Notes: a model not told the origin generated them from the sequence alone. Counted from the stretch's first letter, positions 19,597 through 32,611 are shown. The stretch: 64,000 nucleotides of DNA from Anticarsia gemmatalis (GCF_050436995.1 NC_134753.1:1736001-1800000); one strand, 5' to 3'. Numbers and translations: made by a program.

Positions 19597-22320
19597 TATG
19601 TAAGGATGAAACGTGTAAATAAAACACATTTTAAAGTGATGATGCGATAAATTATAAGACCGTTTGCTTAAAAATACAAACATTAGGTACTTTCTTAAAA
19701 ATATTAGCGGCCGGCCCCGGCTACGAACCTTTAACATTAAAGTACACGTAAAAACTGCCATGAGAATCATCTATCTATTGATGCAAACCACATAGTAAAC
19801 GGTTCAGAAGATTTTGAGTTTATCTTGAGAACAGGCAGACTAACGTGGCAAAGAATATTGTTTTGTAAGGTGCAGTGACAGTGATGATTGTAAATTAATC
19901 ACAATTTATTAAATTAGAAATTTATTCTCGCCAGATTTTTCAAACAAGAAAACCGGCATCAATATCTCTTTCATACAAAATTAAAGCAATTGGTTACTAC
20001 ATATATTTGCACCGAGTATCGTCGATAGCTTTTTCAGAGAAGATATTTATTTTAACCGAGACAGGTTGAATTCGAATCCTTTTTTATACGTTCGCCAACT
20101 CTTAAAATTCTTAGTCCGGAAGTCTTTGAATAAAGAATGAATAAAACCTAACACATGACTTTGCGAATAAACACGAACATTACGTAAACCGAGGGTTACC
20201 GAGGGTTAAAACTGTACCGTGAAAAAGGGTTATTTTTCCTTTATAACTTCATAAGGACACAGCTGTCGCCAAATCCCTTCTGGATTAACATGGGTACAGT
20301 CACGAGCAAAAATATGTAAATATATTGAATACACATTTTCAAATGCACTTTTATATATTTATACATACTTATAATAAGTACATGCCTCTTTTCCCATACA
20401 CGATCCTTACAAACTTCCCTTGATCGTTCTAATCGATATATCTTGACATAAAGGTCCGTCGCGACGGCTACGAGCACTATGGGCCTGACCTTTTTGCAAG
20501 ACGTAGCCGATATGAGCTCTTTGTCTTTATAAAGCGTCCCATTTATATTAAACTAAAATTACTTTTGCTATTGTTAATTACCTTTCATTGTTAAAATATA
20601 GTGATTGTAGAGTATTTTAGAAATCAAATAGTTTTATTTTCTTTTATCATAAATATAGCTAACCTTTGCACTTAAACCTTGTCTTACATCGACTTATATG
20701 AACAAGCATAAAAATAATGATCACAAAGTACAACCAGTCTCAAAATTACTATGTGTTGATAATATAAATATTTGTATCGTGTGAGAATCACCTGCCCACA
20801 GTCATAGCGGTCAACAGCTATGAAAAAATTGCGTTGTAAAAATAGCTGTATACATATTCTTGCCCTCAACTGTACTATATTTTTGCTAGGGATGAAGGGG
20901 TATAAATTATACGTTTGCTTTATGTATGGTTTGTATTTGATGTATTACAGGGTAGCACGCGAGGGGTAGATTAATATGTATCTTGTACAACTAAGATTAA
21001 CTAACTAATCATGTCTGTTTCTGTGAAAGATTATCTTCAAATGTTTCTCTACGTTTGTTTACTCTGTTAATTGCTTCAGAGGAGTTCTGGGTAAAAGTAA
21101 TACGATAGTGCGGTTTAGTTTTCTGTTTTATTAGAGGTTTATAAGGCTTATGAAGTGATATGAAAAGTAAGGTAACCTAAAATGCAATGAATTAATAAAG
21201 ATCTTAATTTTTGTTTAAATTCCGACTTTTTTACTGTCAGATATGATTGTGTTTGATTTTTTTCACGTATTCTCTTTACATAACCTGTCAAAAATAGTCG
21301 TTATTCAAAGAATATTGTAATCTTTCTACACAAATTAGTTAATAATATAGTTTATAATAGTCTACAATACGAATTTATGTTAACAACGTACTTTATCAAA
21401 ATTATGTGCTATAATAATCCTTTGATATTAATAATTTCTTAGATACATCTTATATTTTCTGTTATGTCAGATACTTTTTATAATATTTCACATAACAACC
21501 TTTACCGTAAGTATAACAAAATAATAAGCGGCTCTACTGAATGGTAATGGTGGCCAAAACAATTAATTTACAATAACATTGAAACAGTTGTCGTTCAAAA
21601 CATTTGGGACGGATGAAGCGTAACACTGACGCACATTGCGTACGAATTAAATTGTGAAATGGCAATGTGGAGCCAAGTTTCCTTTGAAATTACTGGTAAA
21701 TTTTACAGTTAAATATTTATTACTTTGTTTTACATAAGTGGTGTCTAAGATTGTCGAAGGCCAAAATTAGATTAAGACTATTGTTGGTGTAGCAAGGCAG
21801 CAGTGTTATATACCGACTAAACTAATTATTGTTTGCGCAATTTTTTTTACAAATGTACAAAAATGAGATTTTCATTTTAGTACCGTACACATCCGTATAT
21901 TATTGTTTGATTTTAGGCTCAATCATTTCAAAGTCGTATGCCTTGCTGTTATTTGGTTTCTAAATTATCTTCAAAGTACACAAACGAGATATAAAGTGTA
22001 ACCAGTAAACTTGCAAGGCTCTAAAAGCAAATACTTAAAGTTATGATATAAGATACGAACTTGATATAATTTTTAGAGACTTGGCTCTCACACTGCCGCG
22101 TCTCACAACGAAGCCTACCGGTTGATTCAATACACATTGTTTTGTTTTCATCCGGGCTTGCATTAGACCCGTAATAATAGCCGTACCATTAATTGAATTT
22201 GCCTCTAAGCTAACCGCTTGTTAATGTATCGAAATGGTTATGAGTGCGTGGGTGTTCTGTTTCAATTTAAATTCATGCAGGTATGAAGTATTTCATTAGT
22301 TTTATAGGGACATTTGTGAA
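19597..22320. other. Upstream intron or intergenic DNA, no gene recognised
   Basis: AT-rich. On the minus strand around 20385-20420 the reading SREVCKDRV resembles the C-terminus of a LINE protein also seen at 42185-42294, so a decayed fragment is possible. The missing 5' GABA-B exon could lie here or further right; I could not find it. Confidence 0.4.
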
Positions 22321-22694
22321 GAGTCCGTGGCTTAGTTAGCAACAGCCGCGCGGATCTATATTTGAGGTTAAGCTACGCTTGCCGAGGTTGTTCTGTGGGT
22401 GGATGATTAATTGATCATCTTACGCATTCCGAGCTCCTCCGTGTTTCGGAAGGCACGTTAAAATTGGGAGTCCCGACTGTCATTTTCGAAGATCTTTGAC
22501 AGTTGGTAACAGTAGTACGAAGCTTGAAAGTCTTACAACCAGTGTTAATGAAGGGTATCGTGTTATAATATAACCCAGGTAACTGGGTACCAGAGATCCA
22601 GGATCCAGAGATCCATAGGCAGTCGCTCCATGTAAAACACTGGTATCTAACTGCATCCGGTGAGACTGGAAGCCGACTCCAACATAGTTGGAAG
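22321..22694 (+). mobile_element. 5S-like SINE, family 5Sb
   Basis: AGCAACAGCCGCGCGGAT, then GGTTAAGCTACGCTTGCCGA (5S-like), CTCCGTGTTTCGGAAGGCAC, TTTTCGAAGATCTTTGACAG, and a 3' part with GTGAGACTGGAAGCCGACTC. A (GATA)n run follows at 22700-22723. Copies: 49359-49575, 57443-57755, 61832-62079 (minus), 30005-30134 (minus, partial). Confidence 0.75.
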
Positions 22695-22990
22695 TATATA
22701 GATAAGAAAGATAGATAGATAGATAACACTTTAATCCAAGGATTTTTTTTTACATTACAAGGTATTATACATCTGCTACTCTCACATAGTTATACGATTT
22801 ATAATATAGAGTTGTTTGTAATCTGTTCGACCACGCGCATTGAACTAAACATCCGGGTATCCGGGCGGTTTGTGTCTGTACTGATTGGTCATTCATCTCA
22901 CTGATTAGTAAACTAGCGAGCTGTGTGTATAACGTTTATGCTAATATCATTCAATATAATTATCTATATTGTAAGTATCTTTGGAGTATA

Positions 22991-23333
22991 AGAAGGTAGC
23001 TAGCGGTAGCGTATACAACTGCCGCAAGAGCTATGGTTCGAACCCCTGGTCGGGTAAATAAGTCTTACCTGAGTTCTCTGTTAAAGAATCTCAGAAATTA
23101 TTGCCCTGTGTTAGGAAGTTGAGGTTGTAAACCTCCATGCCTCAGAAAGCACACTAAGCCGTCGGTCCTGCGCCTGTCCTCTCCCTGGTCGTGTCGGTTT
23201 AGCGGTCTCACCGGACTATGAGAGAGCGTACCTGTGCATTGTGCACACACTTGGCTACTATAAACAAAGTCCTGTACTGTACTGTGCTATGATTTCAATT
23301 AAACTGGCCCGCGCCGTAGCCGATATCGTGTGG
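22991..23333 (+). mobile_element. SINE-A, diverged
   Basis: TAGCGGTAGCGTATACAACT and GGTTCGAACCCCTGGTCGGG form the tRNA-like head. The body has TGGTCGTGTCGGTTTAGC and TAAACAAAGTCCTG. Confidence 0.75.
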
Positions 23334-23578
23334 AATGCGGATAAAATTATCTTAGGTTTGATTCCCGAGGCTGGGAAAGTACTCGTAATATTGCGTTTCT
23401 TTTTAACAATTCTTTAAAATAAAATTATATTTTTTTTATAGATTATAATTCATACTAATTGATATTTATATTAAAATGTGCAGTCTGTCTGTCTGTCTCA
23501 CGTTATCTGCTAAACCGCTGCACAAATTATCTTGAAGTTATGCATGAAAGTAGAGTCAGAGTCAAACCTACCCTACCT

Positions 23579-23637
23579 AAATTTAGGTGAAAAATAGTAG
23601 CTAGTAGGTATACTAGCTACTATTTTACACCTAAATT
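23579..23637. repeat. Hairpin, about 27-bp arms
   Basis: ATAGTAGCTAGTA at the left is answered by TACTAGCTACTAT at the right across a 4-nt loop. The arms extend to TTTAGGTG and CACCTAAA with few mismatches. Confidence 0.7.
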
Positions 23638-23960
23638 ACACGCAAGGAGCCACGTAGGTTCGATAGTACGAATTTAAAGTAATATGTAAATGTGTGCATA
23701 AGACTTAGCGTTGTGTAGACACAGCCTTCGGAGGACTTCCTTCCTGTAACCGGTTCCGTTAGACAAACATATACGTACGTGCTCTTATGAGCACTTTGAT
23801 AAATATGTGTTTAAGCACTTATTTGGGTAGACTTTCCGCGTTGTTAGACTAAATTAAAGAATATTGCAGGTAAAAAATTACGCAGCTTTTTGAGTTCGGT
23901 TAGTCAGTGATGGCCATTTTATGGTATTTTAGGGCTGTGTGTAAAGTGACATAATCCATA

Positions 23961-24169
23961 TCCATACTAATATTATAAATGTGAAAGTAACTCTGTCTGT
24001 CTGTCTGCTACTCAATCACGCCTAAACTACGGAACCAATTTGCATGAAACTTGGTATGGAGATATTTTGATACCCGAGAAAGGACATAGGCTACTTTTTA
24101 CCGCGGGAAAATGACGCATTTCCATGGGAAATTTCTGGTGGTGGATGAAGTCGCGGGTAAAAGCTAGTA
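23961..24169 (-). mobile_element. Retroelement tail RT-2
   Basis: TACTAATATTATAAATGTGA and (GTCT)n at the left, ATGGAGATATTTTGATACCC in the middle, and AAGTCGCGGGTAAAAGCTAG at the right. This is the reverse orientation of an RTE-like tail. Copies are at 44080-44300 (minus) and 59850-60052 (plus). Confidence 0.65.
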
Positions 24170-24296
24170 TGGCTATAATTACAACTTTAGCTACTGGGTT
24201 CGATTTATACATGTAAGTCGATTTTAATTTTTATGTAATAAACTTTAGGTTTTTTTTAGTAAAAACATAGAATACTTTTACAAGATTTATTTATTT

Positions 24297-24460
24297 ACTA
24301 GCTGCGCTCACGAATTCGCTTTTTTTTTGTATTAACTTTCCATAAAAACCTTTCCCGTGCCTTAAACACAATTTTACAAAAACAATAAGTCGAATTGGTT
24401 CTTGAGACTTGACTTATGCGCTTAGATTGGCGATTCATTTTTATACATAAGATTTAAGAA
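24297..24460 (+). mobile_element. Retroelement tail, diverged
   Basis: It starts ACTAGCTGCGCTCACGAAT and ends with TTTTTATACATAAGAT. It is similar in design to the RT-1 family but decayed. Confidence 0.4.
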
Positions 24461-24955
24461 GATATATTTATTAAAAAATAATACAAACCTACAGTTTATA
24501 ACTACTATCAAGTGAATCGAATTCAATACCCTAAGCAGGATATTGTATGCGACTTATCTTCATACTAATACTACACCATACTAGTCCAATAAATGTTCAT
24601 ACGCCAATAAACATATTAAACACACATAAAGTACGTCCATCAAGATTTAATGGTCTATTCGAGGTATGACGTCACTACTTATGAGCTCATGTCTTAAACA
24701 CATGGCTTATGATGTAGGCTTATGATGTTCTTAGGATAGGGAATACAAATGATTTTCTTTTTCAAATAGGAGAAGCTTGACCAACAATTTGAATACTGAA
24801 AAACACACTTTGAAACTAAATAATATGCACAGTTTTTTGAAGGCGATCACATACAGGTAAATTACATCACGCTTGTTATACCCGATGGTGTAGGCAAGTG
24901 CATGACTTACACCCACATTTCGCGGTCATTTTATTGTTAGTCTCTTGTAATAGGG

Positions 24956-25023
24956 GGCGAGCCTATTGCCAAATAACGGGCACGTAATAAGTTACGTGCC
25001 CGTTATTTGGCAATAGGCTCGCC
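24956..25023. repeat. Perfect 32-bp-arm inverted repeat
   Basis: The left arm (24956-24987) starts GGCGAGCCTATTGCC and the right arm (24992-25023) is its exact reverse complement, with a 4-nt loop TAAG. There is no mismatch in 32 bp. It is probably a minimal MITE or solo foldback. Confidence 0.85.
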
Positions 25024-25089
25024 AACTTAGGACTACTATTGAGAATGATTTAACAAATAATAGAAAAAGGACCATAAGCACTTTCCCCC

Positions 25090-25225
25090 ATATTTATAAA
25101 TTATTAAGTAATTGTTCTTAAGTCATGGCTTACTGAAAACATTACTTTCGGTTAGAATACTTTCAGATGGATAATATTTTCAGTAAACCATGACCCAAGA
25201 ACAAATATTTACTCCTTTATAAACA
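25090..25225. mobile_element. Palindromic MITE
   Basis: TTGTTCTTAAGTCATGG at the left pairs with CCATGACCCAAGAACAA at the right. TTTATAAA-containing outer arms also pair. Confidence 0.55.
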
Positions 25226-25231
25226 CGGGTA

Positions 25232-25310
25232 TGTCCTTCATGGGAATCAAATCCGGGACCTGGAGGTCCGCAGTCAGACATTTACCGACCGCGACGCAAA
25301 CGCAGTCACA
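25232..25310 (-). mobile_element. tRNA-derived SINE head
   Basis: On the minus strand: GACTGCGTTTGCGTCGCGGT as A-box region and CCGGATTTGATTCC as B box. Only the tRNA-like head is recognisable. Confidence 0.5.
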
Positions 25311-26280
25311 ATTATTTTACTTAAATATTTACTTTTGCAACATAATATAAAAGATTACCTACATTTAATACTGAATGCAAAACATATGAGAATGCGTTGA
25401 CAAATTACACCTGTTGTCATCAACAAACATTTACAACCTCATTAATCACGTTATTATGACATATTCATACAATACTACAAAACCAAGTTTGTAGAGCATT
25501 TTGTAGAGATGAAATTCAAAACGTCATTGTATATTTCAATCATATTAAAGTCGGTTTTCCACTACAGATGAGATATGCAGGGAAAATATATATACTTATA
25601 CTGAGATAAGGAAGGCGTCCAAATATAAAATACGAATATGAAGTGTTTTCTTTGCACGTATTCTAGGCTAGGATGCCTTTAAGCTCATCTAAACAAACGA
25701 TAATTCTTATCAGATTTGTTTTTATTTTTCTTTTTTGCCTACCTTTATTCTCTTATATTCTATACCCAGTCAATAATATTTTAACCATTTTTTTATTAGT
25801 AACACATCAGCGCATATAGTACGATCCTTAAACTACTGATAAAAAAATATTTGCATAGTAAATACGTACCACCATTCTAAATGTTAGAAATCGCGCTTCA
25901 ACAATCTGTACAATTGTCCAGAAATATTGAAAAGAGCCCTTTAAAAATGCAGACGAATTGAGAACCTTTTTAAAATCGGTTCAAAACTTAAATACTACTT
26001 ATTGGTTAAGATTTATCTCGCTCATCGCCTCGCTACTCCGCACATCTTTGATGGAATCGCAGCCTTAATGTCCGAACGTTTACGAGAACGAATATTAGAA
26101 TATCATGGTCACTGACATGGGGACGGGAATGTACTTCTATTCGGACCTTCATAATAGTGCGGGATATTACATGTTATGGCAAATTGAAATGGAGAGGTAG
26201 AAGATGTTATTTGACAAATATTATATAGTATATACATGCTATACTATGTATATAGGTTTGTATGGTGTAAGTGTAGGGTG
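25311..26280. other. Nothing recognised
   Basis: AT-rich sequence without a supportable feature. Confidence 0.45.
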
Positions 26281-26400
26281 ATTTTCTACAGTCGATACTA
26301 ACAAGTATCGTGAATATGACATTTAAAATGTACTTAAAAATAGTTCATGCCGCACCCGCTAGGGAGGATTGACGATAGTCGATAGTACAAAGATATCGCC
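26281..26400. mobile_element. MITE-3 copy
   Basis: ACAGTCGATACTAACAAGTA, GACATTTAAAATGTACTTAA and a GACGATAGTCGATAGTA end match the family. Confidence 0.55.
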
Positions 26401-26852
26401 TTTTTACAGAATAAGTGCCAGGTTCAACGCCTCATTGGCAAATTAAAGGTAAACTTTTAGTGGCAGTGTTAGGTTCAATTTCCGATAAGTTTAATGTTTC
26501 ATTTCGTTTTGGTGATAGTATACTTTGGGATACTTTATTATATCAGTGTTAGTTAATTATCCTTTTTCATCAAGCTATTGGGCATGGGAAGTTATTGAAA
26601 ATTTTTAAGGCTTTTTAAAGTAACAACAAAGTAGTATATTTTTCCCTAACCAGCATCGAATTATACGGTAAATTAACCACCAAAACAGTTATAAAACTTC
26701 GCTTAAGTAAACGTCAACTCACTCAAAAGTTCTCAAAACTTAGTTAATTCTTTTCAAAATTTACCAAAAACACTGTAACATTTTCTTCCCTTTCTTTACT
26801 TTACTTTTTTCTTTCCAAGTCAGCAGCCAAGTCATAATATTTATCAGTATTA

Positions 26853-27250
26853 GACTGCGTCTAGAAGGGCCGGAAACGTCGCGAATCGGTTCGCGCGAAT
26901 TTCTTCACACGTTACCGAGATACTAGGCACCCATACATCGCGTTCACAGGCTTCGCGCGACTTAATATTAAGTCGGGGAAAAAGTCTTATAGTATGTATG
27001 AACTTGTAATAAAATATTTTTGGCTTCAAGAATCACAAATGAGTACACGGTTCATTAGGTTTCTTTCAGTGAGCTCGTGAGGTGCCCAAATATCGAGCTT
27101 TTTGTGTAGAAAAGATTTTACTGCAAGATCATACATACTATAATGCGAAAAGACTTTTTCCCCGACCTAATAATACGCGCGAAGCTCCTTGTATACTGAA
27201 CACTAGCGTGAAGGAATCGCGGAGAATTCGCCTCTTTTGGACAAGGTCTT
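26853..27250. mobile_element. GC-rich inverted-repeat element, split by a mariner-type MITE
   Basis: The left end AGACTGCGTCTAGAAGGGC and inner CGCGAATTTCTTCACACG roughly mirror GCGTGAAGGAATCGCGGAG and GGACAAGGTCTT at the right. The arms are imperfect. The middle, 26968-27170, is a separate MITE. Confidence 0.5.
26968..27170. mobile_element. mariner-type MITE
   Basis: TTAAGTCGGGGAAAAAGTCT at the left and AGACTTTTTCCCCGACCTAA at the right. It contains GAATCACAAATGAGTACACG. Confidence 0.75.
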
Positions 27251-27640
27251 AGTTTTCCAAAAATGTCTTTTCAGCTTTCAAAACTTGATAATCCCGGATT
27301 GGTTGAAGTTTTCGAAGCCTGTCGACATTGATTCTTGCTAAATTGAGTTTTTGAACTACGGTTCTTCTTAATTAACTCGGTAAAGGTAGGATTTTATGAA
27401 TAACACTAGCGAACTGGCCCGACTGTGCTCGAGCTTACACAATGTTGATTCTGTTTTCGTGGGAATTTTGACCTTATCTATCTCATATACACCTTGTCCA
27501 GACAGTTACAAACATATTGAAGAACAGACTATTTTGCATTTGTATTGATTTACAAAGCCAACGCCTAAATTCCAGGGGTAAGCACTATTTATCAAAAAAT
27601 AAATACAAGCAAAACGATTATTCTGGTTTTGTATCTTAGA

Positions 27641-27755
27641 CCTGTAGCGCGATTATCTATCTACAGTCGGTACTATCGAGTATCAAGAATTTGACATTTT
27701 AAATTATACTGCTAAAATTGTTCCCATCGTTACCGTTAGAGGCACTGATCAAAAT
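27641..27755. mobile_element. MITE-3 copy
   Basis: CTGTAGCGCGATTATC, ACAGTCGGTACTATCGAGTA and TAGAGGCACTGATCA match the family. Confidence 0.55.
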
Positions 27756-29005
27756 CGCTCCTTTGTACATAGCAGTGACCGCTTGCTAGCGCTACGTCAC
27801 AGACGTAGATTACTTACTTAATTAACCTACAGTCTAACTTCATTAAACCGAGGTTCTTCGTAATAAGATGTCAAACAAAAGAGTATACGAATAAAAGTAT
27901 TAGTTGTTGTGTCGTGTCATGACAGTTAATTAAACCTTTTCTGTAGATATTAAAGAAGTCTTTGTTTTGTTTTTTGACTAGTAATAACAAAGAAATTAAA
28001 GATTTTCGTTGAAATAATGGATAAAAGTAATTATTTGGTACTTTGAAACGTAGGTCTCTCTTATGTTGAGAGTAATATCGCTACGCTTCGACAATAAATA
28101 CGATAATAAAATTGTTTGTTTCCGATAGCGGAATCCGTGCAAATGCTCTAAAATTTTAATGAATGTGTTTATGGCACTATGGTCATCGAAGTGGGTTAGG
28201 TAATCGAAATAATATAACTATATTGTGAAGCGGGGGGCTCGATTTCCAGGAAAAGATATTATTGCAAGTAATTCATTTTGTGATTTCAAGATAATTTCCA
28301 TTTTTTTATTTGTATGTTTGTAAAAGTTGTCTCCGCACAAGTCTATCTCTTGCGAGTATTTTTTAAATAAAAACAGTGAAACAAACAATTCTAGTTCTAC
28401 AGAAACTCGTAAATCGATGTATTCCTATAAACTAACAACAATGTACCAAAGTCTCGCATTACCAAGGCGCCTTCAGCCAATAAAATTGTCGAACGACTTT
28501 TTTATTCCTTATGGATATCAAATGGCGTTACAAAGACGCTTTTTCATTAAACCGGCAATAAATCTTGAAGCCAGGCAATTAATACGAAGACAAAATTAGC
28601 ATTCTTCAAATTTAAACCATTGGGAACTGGCTTCCTAAAATTTGAACCAATAAATTTCAAGATTGCAATTTTATTAGCCACTCGTAAATCCTCCGGCCTT
28701 TGCTTGGAACTAATAAAATGCGTTTCATCCACTCATTGTAGAAATCGCTTAATTTTCTTGAAAGTTCTAAGGCTTTTTCAGACAAGCGGTACTGGAGACG
28801 CGAGGAAGCTTTGCTTTATTATAATATCCTGCCAGTTCAGCTGTATAATTTTCACGTTTTTTCGTCTCAGTTTTGTCCCTGTGTATAGTCAGCGTCAAAA
28901 ACGTATTTAAGTTAAAAGCAGTTTTAGATAGAACGCGTTTTTTCTAGTTAACAAAGGTACCTTGTCAAATATCGCCAGCCGAAAAATATGGCCACATACC
29001 ATCTC
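27756..29005. other. Nothing recognised; short ORFs of no known family
   Basis: Overlapping ORFs of 60-96 codons on both strands near 28327-28910 show no domain, signal peptide or paired splice sites. I treat them as chance. Confidence 0.45.
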
Positions 29006-29070
29006 CCGAGCGAGGGAGAGGTTATGCCTTGAACACGCTGATCAAGTGCGCATTTGCGAGATTACATGCC
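29006..29070 (-). mobile_element. SINE-D tail fragment
   Basis: GCGAGGGAGAGGTTATGCCT and ACACGCTGATCAAGTGCGCA are the minus-strand version of the SINE-D 3' tail. Confidence 0.5.
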
Positions 29071-30004
29071 GTCAATACATGTTAAATAGGTAAATAAGGT
29101 TTAAAGTTCTATGATATCAAAAAAATATTTCACAAAATCACATATTAGTTGCTTTACTACCTATATCTTCACGGCTCTCAAACACAAATGTATCACGAGG
29201 TCACGTAAGAGCCTCCGTTGACCTCAAACTGACCTTTGACCTTTGCCACAAATGCACTTAGTGTCCTGCCCTTTCAATTAACTACCTACTGGACGGGACA
29301 TTGTAAACGACAGAGACAATTTTATTAAGCTATTTTATATTAGTTAGTGTTTTTAATAGAAATAAGGTAATTTTGTAGCACATATTTTGTAATTTTATTA
29401 AAATTGAATCAGGCATTTTGGCGTCAAAGCGCGATATATATTCTTTTTTTCAGTAGAGATTGATTGTCGAATTATTGAAATTTAAAGGGTAGATAGATTT
29501 GATGTCATTTGATATATTTTGTGGATAGTATGTGCTTTCATTATTTAGGGGTCAATTTTCTTTTAAAATATTGTTGAATATCGGTTTCGAACAAAAATGC
29601 AATTAGGGGTTGGAAAAATTCTTAGTGGAAACACATAAATACATATATGTAGCTTTACTAAATGGTTATTTCTTTTTTCATAATCTGATATTTTATTTCA
29701 GCCTTTAAAATCATAAAATACTTTCTGTCCAATTATAAAACTTAAATGAATCGTCTGTAATCCGTACGGCCTCATTTACGTGACGTTATTGTCCAAGCTC
29801 CGGTCATTTCGGCTATTGTCTGGCCAATACGGACCGTTAGCCATATGCTGTTTGTACTTAAACGATTAGCTTCGGTAAATGCTGCCATTGGGGTATGAAA
29901 AACTGGGCATTTTGAATGCATGTTTCATTTTAAACGACAGTGGGCGACTAGCAAGGCATTGGAAGGGTTGACAATTACGCCGTTTGAATAAATTCGACTC
30001 TTGC
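29071..30004. other. Nothing recognised
   Basis: AT-rich sequence without a supportable feature. Confidence 0.45.
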
Positions 30005-30134
30005 GACAACCAGTCTAACCAAAGACTGGTAGTTAGACTTTTTAAACGTCTGACTGCTGGTAACGACTGTGTTCTGTAACAAAAATCTTTGAAAATGACA
30101 GCCGGGACCTACAATTTAACGTGCTTTCCGAAAC
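30005..30134 (-). mobile_element. 5Sb SINE, partial
   Basis: ATCTTTGAAAATGACAGCCG, GGACCTACAATTTAACGTGC and AACCAGTCTAACC match the family on the minus strand. Confidence 0.55.
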
Positions 30135-30639
30135 TGAACTGATAAGTAACGTGTCAATTGCTTTAGTCCTCAATTATTGACATCAATAGAAACAATCATT
30201 ACAATCACGCTTTCAAAATAAACTAAATTACTCTCAAAAATATATTTTCAACTCAAAATATTGAATGTCAGCAATATTTCAATGAAAATATACAGAATTT
30301 CTCAATTGATTACTTTACTCAGTTGATGTAATTGAATGGTTTGTTTGTTCCAAGTTCCTGACTGTCCCAGCGATTTGATTAGTACTTATAATTGAATTGC
30401 GAATATATTTGTGAAAGGATTATAGCTTTGTTAGAACATTAATTGGTCAACTTAGAAGGTTGGTTTGTCCCTCGGGAAAACTCATGTGCGTTGAGTTTTC
30501 AAGGGTTATTCGAATGAAATTCTAAACTTCAGGAACAATTTTATTTTAGATTTTGTGATCAATGGTAGTGAATAGGTTTCACGAGATCAATCCTATTTAA
30601 AGTCGTCATAAAAAAGTGAAGTGACACACTGACTTATTT

Positions 30640-30835
30640 GGAGTTATCCGTGTATTAGAAATAATGATCACTTGTTCCAACGGTGAAGAAAATCATGCTT
30701 GGGAGTTCTTTAGAACGGTTCTTGAAGGTATGCGAAATCCCCGACCTGCACTTGCTCGGAGTGGACTCAAAGTCTAACCCCTTTTTCATTACGGGAGGAG
30801 ACCCTTGCCCAGCAGTGAGACAGTTATAGGTTATA
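30640..30835 (+). mobile_element. SINE-D, 5'-truncated
   Basis: GTGTATTAGAAATAATGATC, CCAACGGTGAAGAAAATCAT and GGGAGGAGACCCTTGCCCAG match the complete copy at 56581. Confidence 0.7.
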
Positions 30836-31321
30836 TTTAGTGTTAAACAGACGAATGTACACAATATTTTTTTCCCAAAATCAAACCTTCTTCAACTCCA
30901 TCTTACATTTGACTGAAAGTCGTAACCAATTTCCCTATTGTATTAAAAAAATTATTGTTTCAGCCGACCGACCAGTTTTTACACAATTTTAATTAAAGGG
31001 CTATACCAGTTGATTTTTTACACCAGAAGTAGCCTCGGGCCACAACGTTGAGTGTAAAAGTTCGTGAGATGACAACACGAGAGTGAACAGAATTTTGGCA
31101 GTGAAATAACGCTTTTTATAATTAAAAGAAGAAAACTAAAAGCTTGGGATTTTCGACAGAAATAATATTTGAGAGTGGATTTTAGTTATATTAATGTTCT
31201 TGTGTTTGATTATGTAAAGATATTAATGTAGTAATGTTATTGAGAGTTTGTTAAGGGGTCGAGCAAAGTGGAGGGGAAATATTGGGAAAGGTGATCCCAC
31301 TACCTTGTGGGATACTTAGCA

Positions 31322-31384
31322 TGAAAGAGAAAGAGAGAGGGAGGGTAGAGAGAGGGAGGGTAGAGAGAGGGAGAGGGAGTTTGG
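31322..31384. repeat. Purine-rich simple repeat (GAGAGGGAGG)n
   Basis: It is almost all G and A on the plus strand, with a GGGTAGAGAGAGGGA unit repeated. Confidence 0.8.
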
Positions 31385-31997
31385 AAGTAGACAATTTTGA
31401 GAGTAAAGCAAATAAGTTATTCAATTCAATAGTTTTTTGTAATTAGTTGCAAAACAATTAAGTAACTAAATTGCTATCAAGTTGGTGTTCAGTGACCTTT
31501 GTTCTTATATAATCAGAAATACGACCCCAAAGAATAGAAGAAAAAAAAAACTGAAATAGCAACAAATCAGTATTTTTACGAAAATTACACTTTTTTCTGC
31601 AGCTACAATTTTTTTGTCGCTGCTAGCCCAATGATAAAGATGCAACTTTAAATACGTTTTACATTTTAAAACTATATATTATAAAAGGACTAAACCCAGT
31701 GGTCCGTATAATCAGAAACCGTAGCAACGACACTCAGTATTGTAGCAGGCCATTTGTGTGCATCGAATGATTCCACACGGATAAACCCAGCAACTATCAT
31801 GACCGATCATTTACAAATGATCCACCAGAACAAAGGCCTTTGAGACTTTGTTGATTTTACATTTTGAAAGTAAGTATTTGGTCTTTTGAAAGTGATTTTT
31901 ACAAAGTATTGCGAATATTGAGACGCTTATAGCCAGTTCTACTCACATGCCAAAAATGATTGAATAATAATAAAATATGATTAAGTTAATTTCAAAA
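31385..31997. other. Nothing recognised
   Basis: AT-rich sequence without a supportable feature. Confidence 0.45.
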
Positions 31998-32011
31998 AAA
32001 GAGAGGCCAGA

Positions 32012-32131
32012 AAGAGATGGCGAGATGAATTGGACTCTCATACTAAAAATTGGCACGAAATAGCTTTAGACAGAGATAGATAGAAAGAGGGAAGGGAGGC
32101 CTTTGCCCTGCAGTGGGACAATATGGGCTGA
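32012..32131 (+). pseudogene. RTE-type LINE reverse-transcriptase C-terminus, decayed
   Basis: The reading is KRWRDELDSHTKNWHEIALD, then RDR, a stop, KEGREAFALQWDNMG and the natural stop. The KRWRDEL, ALDR and EAFALQWD words are typical of the C-terminal end of insect RTE-like endonuclease/reverse transcriptases. A TAG stands where Trp is expected (position 24 of the fragment), and the reading frame is shifted just before KRW. It is a dead 5'-truncated insertion. Confidence 0.7.
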
Positions 32132-32611
32132 AAATAATAAGTAAATTTTGGCGCAGGCCTCCTGAAGTCAATATGCGATCGTGATTGTCACTCCCGCATA
32201 GGCCTTTTAAGCCACGAACGAATATGTTCTTTCATTACAGATATTCTTCTATCTGATGCCACCTGAATAAGCTGCAATGGACACAGGCCAAAGAATGTTA
32301 CTTCTTTAAAAAGTATGTTGCTACAATAACTTAAACTCATGCAAGCCTTGCAACCAAAACCCAAAATCAATTTAGGTTAATCTTGTACCTGAGCACTTTG
32401 CCGTTAACCCAACCGTGGTCCGTAGCTTTGATGCGAGCGCAATTAATTACAGACCTCTGCTACTCTCCTGGGGTAAATTTGGCGTGATGGTTGTTGTGTG
32501 TTTTTTTAGCTCGACAGTGTATTTTTTGGATTGCTTTTGTTTGATATGAAGTCACAAAGGGTTTGGCATGGTGTATGATATTGTAAAAAATATAGAAGTT
32601 TCGAAAATAGC

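Noticed and set aside
28327..28910. Cluster of short ORFs on both strands
   Set aside because: No domain, signal peptide, splice logic or conservation signal. Overlap on both strands is expected by chance.
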